64,000 nt of DNA from contig MNCI01035854.1 of NCBI GenBank assembly GCA_015680685.1, positions 572,764-636,763 of the forward strand, given 5' to 3'. Under the pieces are notes generated by a model. It was not told where the DNA came from and searched no databases. It saw only the letters and a list, made by a program, of their open reading frames with translations. The translations under genes and the position numbers were made by a program. The DNA comes from Gnetum montanum (Eukaryota; Streptophyta; Gnetopsida; Gnetales; Gnetaceae). Below, one piece after another: positions 45,400 to 56,639 of this stretch. Positions within the stretch are counted from its first letter, which is position 1, and every line of letters starts with the position of its first letter.

Positions 45400-47800
45400 T
45401 TTGATTGGATCTGTGTTGGCAACCTTCCTAAGAAATTAGCTAATCCTAGAAGCCCTCTTATTTATTTATAGATTGTTGGGAATGAACCATGTAAAGCTCT
45501 TCTTGATTCAGGATCTGGTGTCAACTTGATTTCTCATGAGATGTATACTACATGAAACCTGCCACCTCTCAAGGAGAGTAATATCAGATTAAAATTGGGA
45601 GACCAATGCATCACTATTCCATCGGGACTAGTAGAAGACATTATGACCACTGTCTATGGATGGTCTTATCCTACTGATTTCCTAGTAATCAAGGTGGAGA
45701 ATCATAAAGGAGACTTTTCAATCATCATCAAAATGGCATGGCTAAGCACTATTTTTATAAGAATGAACATCAAAGATCTTTCCCTCAAAATATCTAAGGA
45801 AAATGCATTTGGGAAGATGGAGAAGAAGTGAGTTCCATGCATCACGTACAACGATATAGGGTGCAATTATGGATTGAAACTTTGGTCCATTAAATATGCA
45901 TCCATTTTCACATGCAAGTGGTGTGCATTGGAAGTAGATATTCAAAGGTGTCTATACACGATAGCCAAAAAACAAGAAGTCATCTAGTGCCTAACTACTA
46001 ATTTTGAAAGCAACACACTTTGCATTGAACCTACTAGGAGCTTAACATGCACGTATGTCATAGGCATGAATGAACTAGAGCAAGTTTATCACCAAATCTT
46101 TAATAATGCAAATGATGGCACCTATTAGGGAGAGTTGGAAATTCTTGAAAATTTTAAGCAAGAAGCCCTTGAGTTAAAACCTCTACCTGCTGGCATGGAA
46201 TATGCATTCTTAAAATATGAGAAGTCAATAATAATCAATGTAAATATAGAACATAAATAAATGCTATTGAATGTGGCTAAAAAATCATTAGCAGCCTTTG
46301 CTTGGTCATATCTTGAACTCACAAGGATTGATCCTAGGATATGCTAGCATCNTATAACGAAATCTAGATTATGCTAAAGGACCAAGCCAAAACAACATTG
46401 ATGAGTCCTTGGGGGACCTTTGCGTATCGTAAGATGCCTTTGGTCTATGCAATGCTCTTGCCACCTTCCAATGCCTAGTCTTAAGCATTTTTAAGTAGCA
46501 AATTGGTAGTGGTGTGAAAGCCTTAATGGATGACTTCTCCACCTATGGAATTATATTTGAGCAAGCCTTGGATTACCTTAAGCAAGCCCTATACTACCTT
46601 GAGCAAGTACTAAAAAGATGTGTGGAAACAAATTTGCAGCTCAATTAGCAAAAGTGTAATCTAATGGTCTAGGAGGGCATTGTATTGGGGCATAAAATCT
46701 CACAAGCAGGAATTGAGGTCAACCTTGAAAAGATAAGGATCATCTAAGGAATTAACTGCCAAATAGAAATCATCAAAGATGTTTAGTCATTTCTTGGACA
46801 CACTGGCTACTACCAACGATTCATAAAGAATTTCTCTAAGATCACAAAACCATTGGTTGAGCTAACAAAGAAATATGCTCCATTTATCTAGACCAAGGAA
46901 TGTGAAAAAGCATTCCAACAGTTGAAAGAGAAACTTGTAGAAACTCCAATTATATAGGCACTCGATTGGTTCAGAACATTTCATGTTATGACAAATGCAT
47001 CAAATTACACCTTGGGAGCTGTGCTTACATAGTTAGATAACAAGAAACATCCATATTACATCCACTATGCAAGCCAAAACATTGTGGATGCACAACTAAA
47101 CTACACCATCATAGAAAAAGAATTGATGACAGTGGTGTTTACTTTAGAGAAGTTTAGGCACTATGTGCTTGGATATAAAGTGTTTGTGCACATAGACCAT
47201 AGTGCCATTCACTTCCTCATGAACAAGCCAATGGTAAACCCCCATGTCATATGATGGCTAGTGATTTTATAGGAATTCAATCTTATGATCGTAGATCGGA
47301 AGGAAACTGAAAATGTGGTTACAAGTTATAGCCCTATGAGCTGGTGTACAAAAAATTACCAACACTTCCTATTCAATTCGAGCTTTGTACACTTTTAACA
47401 ACCTATGACCTTGACTTTGACTTAAGTCTAGCACAAAAAGAAAAATTAATGAATCTCAACTTGCTAGACGAAAATCAATTGGTGGCCTTGTCATTTAACA
47501 AGTTGCACAAGGCATTCAAAAGAAAGCACCATGACCTTAAAATTAGGAAAGTCAAATTTCAACTAGGAGATAAGGTCCTCTACTAGAACCCCACACATGT
47601 ATGTTAATGAACTAAGTTCTAGACGTTGTGGGAAGGACCTTATATCTTTTACAAAACTTTTCCTTATGGGGCCATGTTGATCTACAAACCTGAGAGCCTA
47701 AACAAGAAGCAGTTGGTCAACACACAACAAGTCAAACCTTTAGATGAACCTAAGTAAGCCAATGCAACAAATGCCTCATCAGATGAATAACCACGCTCAA
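45400..47800 (+). pseudogene. pol remnant of Gypsy element B: PR, partial RT and RNase H, integrase tail
   Basis: The protease at 45475-45830 keeps its active site LLDSGSGVNLIS. At 46352 an N marks a junction where about 330 bp of RT, present in element C, are missing. RT and the connection region follow in broken frames (46380-46900: KPKQH-like, then GHTGYYQRFIKNFSKI), then RNase H (46980-47280, DAQLNYTIIEKELM, HIDHSAIHFLMNKP). At about 47320 the sequence jumps from the end of RNase H to the integrase C-terminal part (YELVYKKLPTLPIQF, 47335-47586), deleting about 950 bp that hold the integrase catalytic core. It cannot be functional. Confidence 0.8.
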
Positions 47801-50304
47801 GTTTTGGATCTCCTCCTTTCAACTTAGTCATGGGGGAGATGGCCATCCATGCTAACTATATAAGCGGATCCTTAGTTTTTCATCTTTTTTTTTACACCTT
47901 ATTACTTTTACAACTTTTTGTTTTACACATTTTTTATCTTACACCTTTTTCACAAAGGTCCCTTTTCCATTAATAAAACTTTAACAAACTTGTGATCTTG
48001 GTAGTTTTTGGACTTGGAAAGGATTCCAAGGTTTGAATAGGGCATGGCTTCAAGGGGACTTGATGCTCTTTATGCCTTTTTGCTTTCTTGGATGCATGTG
48101 TGTTTTCATGGATTTCTTACCATTCCACGTTGACCAATAATAGGAAGTCAAATAAGTCTTTGCATGGTGTGGTTCCCATTTCAAAAAAAATAAAATAATG
48201 GGAATTCAAAGCACATCCCTTAGACAAAATAAACAGGCTATAGGCATTGGTTATGAGACTAAAAAGACATGTTACCCATGCCTAAAGGTCCTCTCTAACT
48301 TAGGCCCTTTCTCACTTCCTACTTCTCTTTTCTTCTTAATAAGTGATGAATCACATTTTCATTAGCTCCGATATCAGGTACCTAATATTGGAGCATTGAC
48401 ATCAGGTATCTAATGTCGAAGCCTAGGATGCGATGCTAAATATCCGATATCATAGGGTATACATCGGCCTCTAAATATAGCACCTAGGCTCACAATTTTG
48501 ATATTAGTTTTTGTTATAGTTAGCAAAGATCTTGTAGTTTGTTTCCTTTAGAGTTAGAATATTTTCTAGGTGCTCGTAGCAAGAGTCTAAGTGTGTGCGA
48601 ATCTTTGTTTGAACACTGATGTACCTAAGCACAATAATGTGCGGGAATAAAAATGAACTCTTTCGACAATCCTTGCAGCACTGAGAATAGATTAATGTTT
48701 TCTTTAATGCACTTTACTTTAATGCACTTTAATTAAGTAATTAATTTCTAGTTGTTAATGAGCATAAGCATACCACTTTGAGAAAACATGTAACACTTGG
48801 TAACCTAGGAACGTTGAATGTTTGGTAGCCCAGTAGCACTATACGTGTTCACGATGTGTCCAAAAAAGTGGGATGGGTACTTGTGTTAGGCTAGCTAGGA
48901 AGTAGATAAATTAGATCCTAAATTACTCTACTTTTCATTATTGTTGTAGGTAATTAAATTTATAAAACCTACAATGATAAAAATCATGTACCTCAATTAC
49001 ACTTAAACCATATCCTTAAGCTTCACAAGTGTAGTTGAGAAGACAAGGAACATTTTCAATGCCCATTTCACTTCCTAGAAGAACTAGTGAACTGGAGAAC
49101 TATAGGTCCACATAATTTGACTAGATCATGCATAAATGCCTTCGTTATTTGCATGGCTGGGGTGGGGGTACCTTGTCACTCATCAATAAGGAATGGTGGT
49201 TGTTATGTGGGAGCACTCTTGTGTCTTAAAAAGGTGTACGGGTTTTAGAATGGTGATGCAAAGTCACTGAACTTGGTTGGTTTTGGTCTAGACTAAGGAT
49301 GGATGTTATCAAGTCATTTAACCACAAAAAATTCACAAGGAACTTCCTGTGACCTTAATCGAGAACTCCATTCCACTCTCTCTCTCAGCCATCTATGCTT
49401 TTCATGTCTCATCTCACTGCTAGTTTCATGTTCTTGTTTAATGTCTTGGTTTGATGTGTCAAAATTCTTAGGTAGTTTCTTCCAGGTTTTGTACTTAACT
49501 TTCCATAACCATTAATCATGCATGGGGCCCATGGACTCCTCAGTTTGAAGTTAAGCAAGGGTAATAAAGGGCTTGTGCCTGCTTTGGGAAGGATCCACTT
49601 GCATATCCTTTAGTTGGGTTAGTTAAGTCCTTTACCCTTAGACATTCTCACAATCAAATCCTTTTGTGTGCTCCATTAATGACATCCAATTGTGTGCATC
49701 TTCACAATGTTTTTTAATGAAATCCTTTTTTTATTATTGTGAATTCTTCAACCCTCTTCAAGCATTTCATTGTGTTGGGCTTTTTAGAATTTAATAATGG
49801 ATTACTCACCTAGTTCATCCTATTTTTCAGTCTTTTCGCTAACATTATTAAAAGGAATCAATCCATCATAATCACAACTTAGCCAAGTGTAATAACTAAT
49901 GAGACAAGGTACTTAAAAGCTCTACGTTACACATTGCACACTAATTTGTGATTTTATTATGGTTGTAGTGGGAAGCATGGACTGGAAGTGGGATTGTCTT
50001 CATCGAGGAAGATGCAACAACACATGTGACAAGAACCATTCATGATCATTGGATCTTCTCCCTTATTGTTCATCTACCAGAGGAGCTGGATGTTAGTTTT
50101 GTCTAGGGTGTTCAATTCTATTGTCATGAACATCCAATTTTGTAAAAGATTATAAATTCATACACTTAGGCACGTAGAGTCTATTTGTTCTATCTGAGTT
50201 AGTTTGCATGTCAGTCAATAATCCCATACCTTCTCATATTTTATAAGGAACTTGTTCATCCTCTTGTTCACTCAAGGATGAGTTTTCGTTTAGTTGTGGG
50301 GATA
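47801..50304 (+). other. 3' non-coding internal region of element B (interrupted by solo LTR4)
   Basis: Begins with GTGGGGGAGATGGCC-like sequence (47828-47843) and is similar to element C 60300-62494. It carries one unit of the A-rich hairpin repeat (about 48155-48235) that is multiplied in C. The region is split by solo LTR4 at 48344-49185. It ends with ACTCAAGGATGAG and the short G-rich TTGTGGGGATA before LTR5. No ORF of interest. Confidence 0.7.
48344..49185 (+). repeat. Solo LTR4 with target duplication ATAAG
   Basis: 842 bp, TGATGAATCAC...CACTCATCA, flanked on both sides by ATAAG (48339-48343 and 49186-49190). No PBS or internal region adjoins it. The related region in element C at about 61340-61390 lacks it and serves as a diverged empty site. 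The TATA position reads TCTAAATA. This is the product of insertion followed by LTR-LTR recombination. Confidence 0.85.
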
Positions 50305-50540
50305 TGATGAATTGTATTTTGTAAGGCTCTAACATTGGGCCCCAATATGTGATGTCATATATTTGATATTGTGGGGTATGTGCTAGCCTATAAATATAGC
50401 ACTTAGGCACATGGTTTCGATATAGTTTTTGTCATAGCATAGTAGAGCTCTTACAATTTCTTTTCCCCAGAGTTAGAATATTTTCTAAAGTGACTGTAGC
50501 AGGAGTCATTGAGTGTACATATCTTTATTTAGAGAGAGGC
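50305..50540 (+). repeat. LTR5, truncated 3' LTR of element B
   Basis: TGATGAATTGTATTTTGTAA start, TATA box TATAAATA at 50389-50396, similar to LTR3 until about 50540, where similarity stops abruptly in ATCTTTATTTAGAGAGAGGC. Confidence 0.75.
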
Positions 50541-50949
50541 TCAATAATATGGGGTTTGCAGAAAAGTTGCCAAGTACTATAGTCTTAATAGATACTTACA
50601 GAAAGAAAAACTTAACTCTACTTACCTACTATTCCATTGAAAATTAAAGGTTCTTAGAAAGCTAAAGAAGGAATTTCATCTTTTGAGGATTCTCTTCTAA
50701 ACCGAACCTCTTCAATGTCCAAGGCTTTGCTTCCTCTCATGAATTTGTTAGTGAGAGTTTTCTAGTTCCCCTATTCTTGCCTTTTAATTCTTCACTCTTT
50801 CTTGATTACTTTGTTCTTTTGAGTTAATGTTCAATCTCTCCTATGATCTTGCAAAAGTCCTTTCTCGATGCACTTTGATAAGACCATGGAGTTCTATGAT
50901 ATGGCCAACTATTCACATGATAATACTTAATATTGCAATCTCATTATTT
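50541..50949 (-). other. Unassigned, possibly post-gag Copia sequence
   Basis: Between the broken LTR5 and the Copia gag. On the minus strand it continues from the zinc-knuckle-like CYYCNKIG but shows no clear protease or integrase motif. Confidence 0.35.
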
Positions 50950-52365
50950 ACGCCCTATTTTGTTACAATAATAGCACTTGATCCTATTATGGTAGTAAGA
51001 ATGATTACGATGATCAAACCTTTTAGGATTCTTTTAATGGATAGGAGCATCTTTTGATTTGATGTAGTAGGAGTATCCTTTAGAAGATCATTTGATTGTA
51101 GTGGGCTTGTTGATGATGGTTGCTCTTGCATACAACATCGTAGTTCACTCTTATCATGTGGACTTCTTCCTTGTCCTAAAACCATATGAAGGAATTCCTT
51201 TCCCTTTACTAGCCTTTCATTTACTCATTTGACATTTGCAATTTCTACTTTGGCCTATTCATAAGACAAAGTTAGCTTTTCATTCTTAGTTCTTAGGTCT
51301 AAGAGTTCCTTAGTAACGTTAGAAATAGTTAAATTCAACAAGGAGATTTCCTGATCCTTAGTTTTGACTTATTTTTTTAACTTGTTGCAAAGATTTTGAA
51401 AAGACAAAAGCTCATTGCATAATAAATCAAATCTTTCATCATCATTAAGATCATCATTTGATGAATCAACATCATCATCAGTGAGGGCCTCTTAAACCAC
51501 AAATCCAATAGAAATCAATGTTAGAATTTAAAAAGTTTTTACCTCTTTCTTTACCTTTGAATAGATTAGATCTTTGCTGATTTGACCCCTTGATTCTTCT
51601 TGCTATCAATCGTTGTAGCTTCCTTGAAAGAAAGGCAATATCATCTTTGCTGCCCTCATCATGCTTAGTGAGCTCCATCTCCTTGGAGGTAGTCTTTAAA
51701 GTGATGGATTTTTCTTGGATAGCTCCTTCGCTTATGAGGTTCATTTCATAACCAATGAAAGCACTTTGAAGCTCTTAAGATTTTAGAGTTGAAAAATCTT
51801 TGATTTCCTCCATGGTCATGACCTTTGGTCTAAACTTTGGTTGAAGTGTTTTGATCATTTTAATGATGACATTGCTCTTGGGCAAATATTTATTGATACC
51901 TCTAATGGCTACAACAATATCATTTGCTCTAGAGAAGTAATCTTTTATTTTCTCACCTTCTCTCATTTTAAGCTTATCATATTCACTTTGCAAAACTAAA
52001 AATTTAGATTGTTTGATAATAGAGGTTCCTTCATAAGTAACCTCTAATGTTTGTTGAATTTATTTGGTCATTTTACATCCCACTACTCTATTAAACTCAA
52101 ATTTATTCAAACTGCAATATAAACAATTTTTGGCTTTTTAGTCAAACATAAACTTATTTTTCTTCGCTTGTGTCCATTTGTTGCAGGGCTTGATGATTCT
52201 AGTGGAGCTATCTACAGGTGGAGTGTAGCCTTCAAGGATGAACTCCCAAAATTCAAACTCCATAGATTTGAAGAATCCTTGCATCCTAGCTTTCCAATAG
52301 GTGAAGTCAAATCCATCAAACATGGATGGCTTTGTATAANGTTTCCTAGCTTGGGTAGCCCACAC
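50950..52365 (-). pseudogene. Ty1/Copia gag remnant
   Basis: Reads leftward in broken frames. 52365-52138 has KPSMFDGFDFTYWKARMQGFFKSM and an EGYTPPVD stretch, the N-terminal signature of plant Copia Gag (DUF4219/UBN2). 51993-51775 has YDKLKMREGEKIKDYFSRAN and the downstream LQPKFRPKV. 51744-51478 is a Lys-rich C-terminal part, and CYYCNKIG near 50960 is the start of a CCHC knuckle in another frame. An ambiguous base lies at 52340. No pol is present. The left boundary abuts LTR5's breakpoint. Confidence 0.8.
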
Positions 52366-52429
52366 TCATAGGGTAGTTTGCTAGCACACCTCTAGATTTT
52401 TTTGCTTTCAAAATGTAGTTTAAAGGATA

Positions 52430-53340
52430 CCATACCTTGTACAAGCTCTAAGCTCCACTCCAGAGTGATTCGACGTAACGAATCCATTCAACCTTGCAAG
52501 TTTCCAACAAGCTTAGAATGTGGTTTCTAGGATCCCACAACCTTTATAGCTTAAGCTCCACTTTGGAGTGTTGTGGAGCTACACCAACACTCAATCCCAT
52601 AAGATCTCAACAAGCTCAAGTAAGATGCCTTTCCTCAACAAGCACATCAACCTTGTAGGGCAACAAAAGTGAATAATAATTACAATGAATGAATGTAACT
52701 AAGTTTGCTTATTCTTCTTATTTGAGGTATAGCTCACTTTAACCAATTACAACAGACAGAAGATAGTACAGTGAGGAATAATAACAAGAGAATGATGATT
52801 ACAATGATTGCTTGAGAATCACACTTGATAGTACACAATGCTTACTCATTTCCCAATTGAATGAAGTCTTCTTATAGCTAATATGTTTCTAAAATCACCT
52901 TAGAATTTTTGCAATAGATATCTAACGGTTGTTGGAGACATCTTCTTCGAGCCTGAGACATCTTTTGGCATCAAACCTTCACTGTGAAAAGATGTCTTCT
53001 CCATAGGAAAGACATCTTCATGAAGATGCCTTTCTCACTAGAAAGACATCTGTTGTTTTTCAAAGATGTCTTTATTTGAGCAACCTTCAATTCGGCTAAG
53101 ACATTTGCTATTTCCTAGAGATGTCTTTACTGATTTTCCTTTACTTTGGCCAATACATCTATTGTTTCTTGGAAATGTCTTTCTTGACATTCCTTTGCAC
53201 TTTAAAGTCTTCATTCGTTGTCCTTGCTTTTGAATTTTCGCATGCTTCCTTGAGATCTTGATGATGTCAACTTTGCTTATGAGTCCTTGAGTAACACCTT
53301 CTACCAATGTTGGAAGAGTAAGATTGACCATAGTTATGAT
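52430..53340 (-). repeat. Copia LTR relic
   Basis: Upstream of the Copia gag. On the minus strand TGGTATCCTTTAA, a decayed initiator-Met-type PBS (TGGTATCAGAGC), lies at about 52419-52432, right after GCTTGTACAAGG. The U3 side (52940-53170) has repeated AAGACATCT / AGATGTCTT dyads. The outer end is not resolved. Confidence 0.55.
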
Positions 53341-54304
53341 TGGGAAAATAAAATAGGCTAGAAGTCAGTTATTCACATGTGGAGCTATGGTAGTGGAATT
53401 AATCAAAACAGGTCCTCAAGAGTACTGGTTTGGAGTATGTGCATGGAAAATGCATTGATAGAGCTAATGAGATTTACATGCTGCATAATAGGACTTTTTG
53501 GCTAGTAGAAGGAATTTACAAATAGGTAAACATGAGAATGTTCCTCTTCATCACCATCATTGAACATGTTCCTCTTCATTATGTAGTGGGTTCATGAGAT
53601 TAGAAAATGTTCATGCAAAATTATTCTTTTTCCAACCCTACAAGAATACTTCCACAAGTTAAGTGTGAAAGTACCTAACCTATGTTCACAAATGATCATT
53701 GTTTTATATAACCTTCAATGAGTCAATGATTATGACCTGACAAAGCATAAACCTAAAATCAAATGTGGACTTAGCCTACTGCACATGAACTAAGAACAAT
53801 AGGAAAATGGTGCAAATGATTAATTTAAGTAGTGAAATTTATTAAGTATTATTTGTTGAAATATGAGATATGAAATAAACTATGAGATATGAAATAAAAT
53901 CTAAGTATTAAAACATAACTAAGAAAGAATGAAATATTAAAATATAAAGATATTGATATGGGGAAAAGGGAATAACAACTGTTTGCCTCCTATAGAGGAC
54001 CAAAACTAGAAATGTTGGTGAAAAGTGCAAGTGAAGTAAAGCTAATAATAAATGCTCAATTTGTAAGCCAAATATATATTTTGATGGTGAAATTGAACCT
54101 TGAAGGATGGATATATGAATGAAACAACTGTAAATATTATCTAGAATCAATTTGGGGCCAAAACGAGGTTGTTTTGGCTAAGGGTTCCAAAACTAACACT
54201 GGAATTCAAAAGATTCTTACTCTAGAAGATCAATGTTGATGTTGAAAAAATTATAAATCTTGAAGCTAACATGAGAACTACCTTATTGATGTTAACACTG
54301 CATT
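53341..54304. other. Unassigned spacer between the Copia relic and element C
   Basis: AT-rich; no coding signature. TATGAGATATGAAATAAA is repeated near 53863-53898. Confidence 0.45.
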
Positions 54305-55134
54305 TGATGAAACATGTTTATTGGTTGGCTGTGACGTCGAGTACGGGACATCAGGGTCTAGCTCCGATGTCAGATATCCAATGTCGAGGTGCTTACCTAA
54401 GGTCTATAAATACAATGTCTGGGCTCCTATTTGAAAAAATTTTTTGAAGTTAATTTTAAATCAAAGTAGTGAAGCTCTTATCATTTAATTTCCTCAGACT
54501 TAAAATATTTTCCAAGTACCCACAGAAGGAGTCTTAAGTGTGTATGGTTCTTTGTTTAAGCATTGATGTACCTAAATGCACCATTGTGACAGGAATAAAA
54601 TAAACTCTTTTGACAATCTTTGCAACATTGAGAATAGCTTAATATTTTCTTTAATGCATTTTGCCTTCTTGTTCTTTTCTTTAATGCATTTGATTAAGCG
54701 ATTTATTTCCAGCAGTTAGTGAACATGAGCATGATCACTTCGAGCATTCATATAGTACTTGGTAACCCAGAAATGCTTAATGTTTGGTAGCTTAATAGTG
54801 CTATATGTGTTCAAGAAGGTGGGATAGTTACTTGTGTTAGGCTAGCTAGGAAATATACATTATCTTTTCATCCAATCCACTCTTTATTCTTATTGTAGGT
54901 GATTACATTCATAAAAGATAAAATGATAAAAATTCATATACCTCAATTACACTTAAACCATACCTTTGAGCCTCACAAGTGTAGTTGGGAAGACAACGAA
55001 TGTTCTCAACATCATTTCACTTCCTAGAGGAACTAGTGTACGAGATAACTATAGGTCCATGGAATTCAACTGGATCACATGTAACACCTTAGTGATTTGT
55101 GTGGTTGGGCATAGGGGTACCTCGCTGCTCATCA
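54305..55134 (+). repeat. LTR6, 5' LTR of element C
   Basis: 830 bp, TGATGAAACATG...GCTCATCA. TATA box TATAAATA at 54405-54412, preceded by CGATGTCAG, CCAATGTCG and GTGACGTCGAG words. It pairs with LTR7, which shares the same sub-family sequence (AAGGTCTATAAATACAAYGT). Confidence 0.85.
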
Positions 55135-55135
55135 T

Positions 55136-55154
55136 TGGCACTGTTGTCGGGGAC
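55136..55154 (+). other. Primer binding site of element C (tRNA-Asp type)
   Basis: TGGCACTGTTGTCGGGGAC, one base after LTR6; the best-preserved 3' half among the PBS copies. Confidence 0.75.
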
Positions 55155-55294
55155 CTTTTTGTTGTTTAGTGTGCTATCTAGGATGTAGTGAAAGTATTTA
55201 AATCATTGGAATGAACCTAAGAGTCATATCTTATTTTACAATTACTATAACAAATTATCATAATACACTGTGATTTTTATTTCGCTAATAAAAA

Positions 55295-56480
55295 ATGTCT
55301 TCTTCTCACAGGAGTGCTTCTCTATCCAAGGCTGATAATGTTCACTCAACAAAGCCTCAATAATATCAAATTACATATACTCATCCTAATGAGTATGTGC
55401 CAAACTTTACCTTCATCCTACACTAGGATGAACTATTGCGGTGGCATGACATGGAGGGCAACATTGTGTTGCTGCTCGATCATGTTGCTCTTGCAATGCT
55501 CTATCAAATGCTTGCATGATGTGGTCTAAAAGACCACCATGGGGAGTATATCATGGAAGATGTCAATGCCAGGGATTATCATCCCACTGAAGCACAACGC
55601 TTGCAAGATCGGAAGCTGGAACAACACTATGAACTTTCAAAGGGAAAAGGACTTAATGATCCTCCATTCCTGTTATAAGAACAAGCTAGTGGGGAATCTT
55701 CTCTGGGGGTTTTCCCTTCAATGACAATCCTCTTTTCAACTTTGGTGATGAAGGTCAAAACTAGAACTTGTACTTCACAGTTCACAACCTCAGTTCTAGT
55801 AATAAAGGATCTAATGACAAGAGGTGCAAAGAAGCTAAACATGCATATTATAAAGGTAAGGGAAAAATTGCTACAATTGAAGAGGTTGTGGATAGTAACT
55901 CAAATGATGATCGTGGATGTGATATTTGTCAATATGAACATCCCAAGGGGTGTTGCCCCATTGTGTCACATGTACAAGAGTCTAGGGTGTATGCCTTACA
56001 TCCATGGCTTACACAAAGATAAACATCTAGAAGGTTGCCTTATTCTCAAGGTAATTTTAGGTAGTTTTGCCAGCAACAACCGTACTATCGAAGTGGAGCT
56101 CCACTGCAACTGTATGAATAGTATCAACAGTGGTAGTAACCACAAGCCTGGGTGCTGGCACCACCAATGCAACAATACCCTTATTGGTAGCTTGATCCAT
56201 ATGGTTATCATGTTCAACAACCCATGTCTCCATGTGACTCTTCCAGTCACGTCTCTCATTTACAACATTCCTACCACCCATTTGATTATTATTGAACTCC
56301 ATCTTGGCATGAAAAAATGGATACCACCTCTTATCCTTATCCACCTTCTATCATTGCACACACTCCTCCTCCAGTCGCACAACTACCACCTACTCCTCCT
56401 CCTATATAGGGTGAACTACCAACTTAACTGGAATAACACAATGCTACGAGGGTTGTTAATCTGTAACCAAACCATCTATT
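55295..56480 (+). pseudogene. gag of Gypsy element C, capsid core deleted
   Basis: Starts ATGTCTTCTTCTCAC at 55295, with PNEYVPNFTFILH in the N-terminal part. After about 55810 the sequence jumps to the region equivalent to element B 44550, so about 1.1 kb holding the capsid core is gone. The Cys/His cluster CDICQYEHPKGCCPIVSH is intact at about 55918-55975. A Gln/Pro/Tyr-rich tail continues to about 56480 in the frame opposite the long shadow ORF. Confidence 0.8.
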
Positions 56481-56639
56481 AGAGGGGTCGAATGACTAAT
56501 CAAAGAAAATACTTTTCTTTCAATCCCATAGTCCATCTAAGCCCTCATCTACACCCGCGGTTGACAACCCTACTCTTGCCTCTTCCTCCACATCCAATTC
56601 CTTTAGGCCTTCTTCAAACGAAACTCCACTAAAGATCCA

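Noticed and set aside
47828-47843. GTGGGGGAGATGG as the polypurine tract with the LTR starting right there
   Set aside because: TG...CA ends, TATA boxes and PBS pairing place the LTR start at TGATGA much further downstream, in both B and C.
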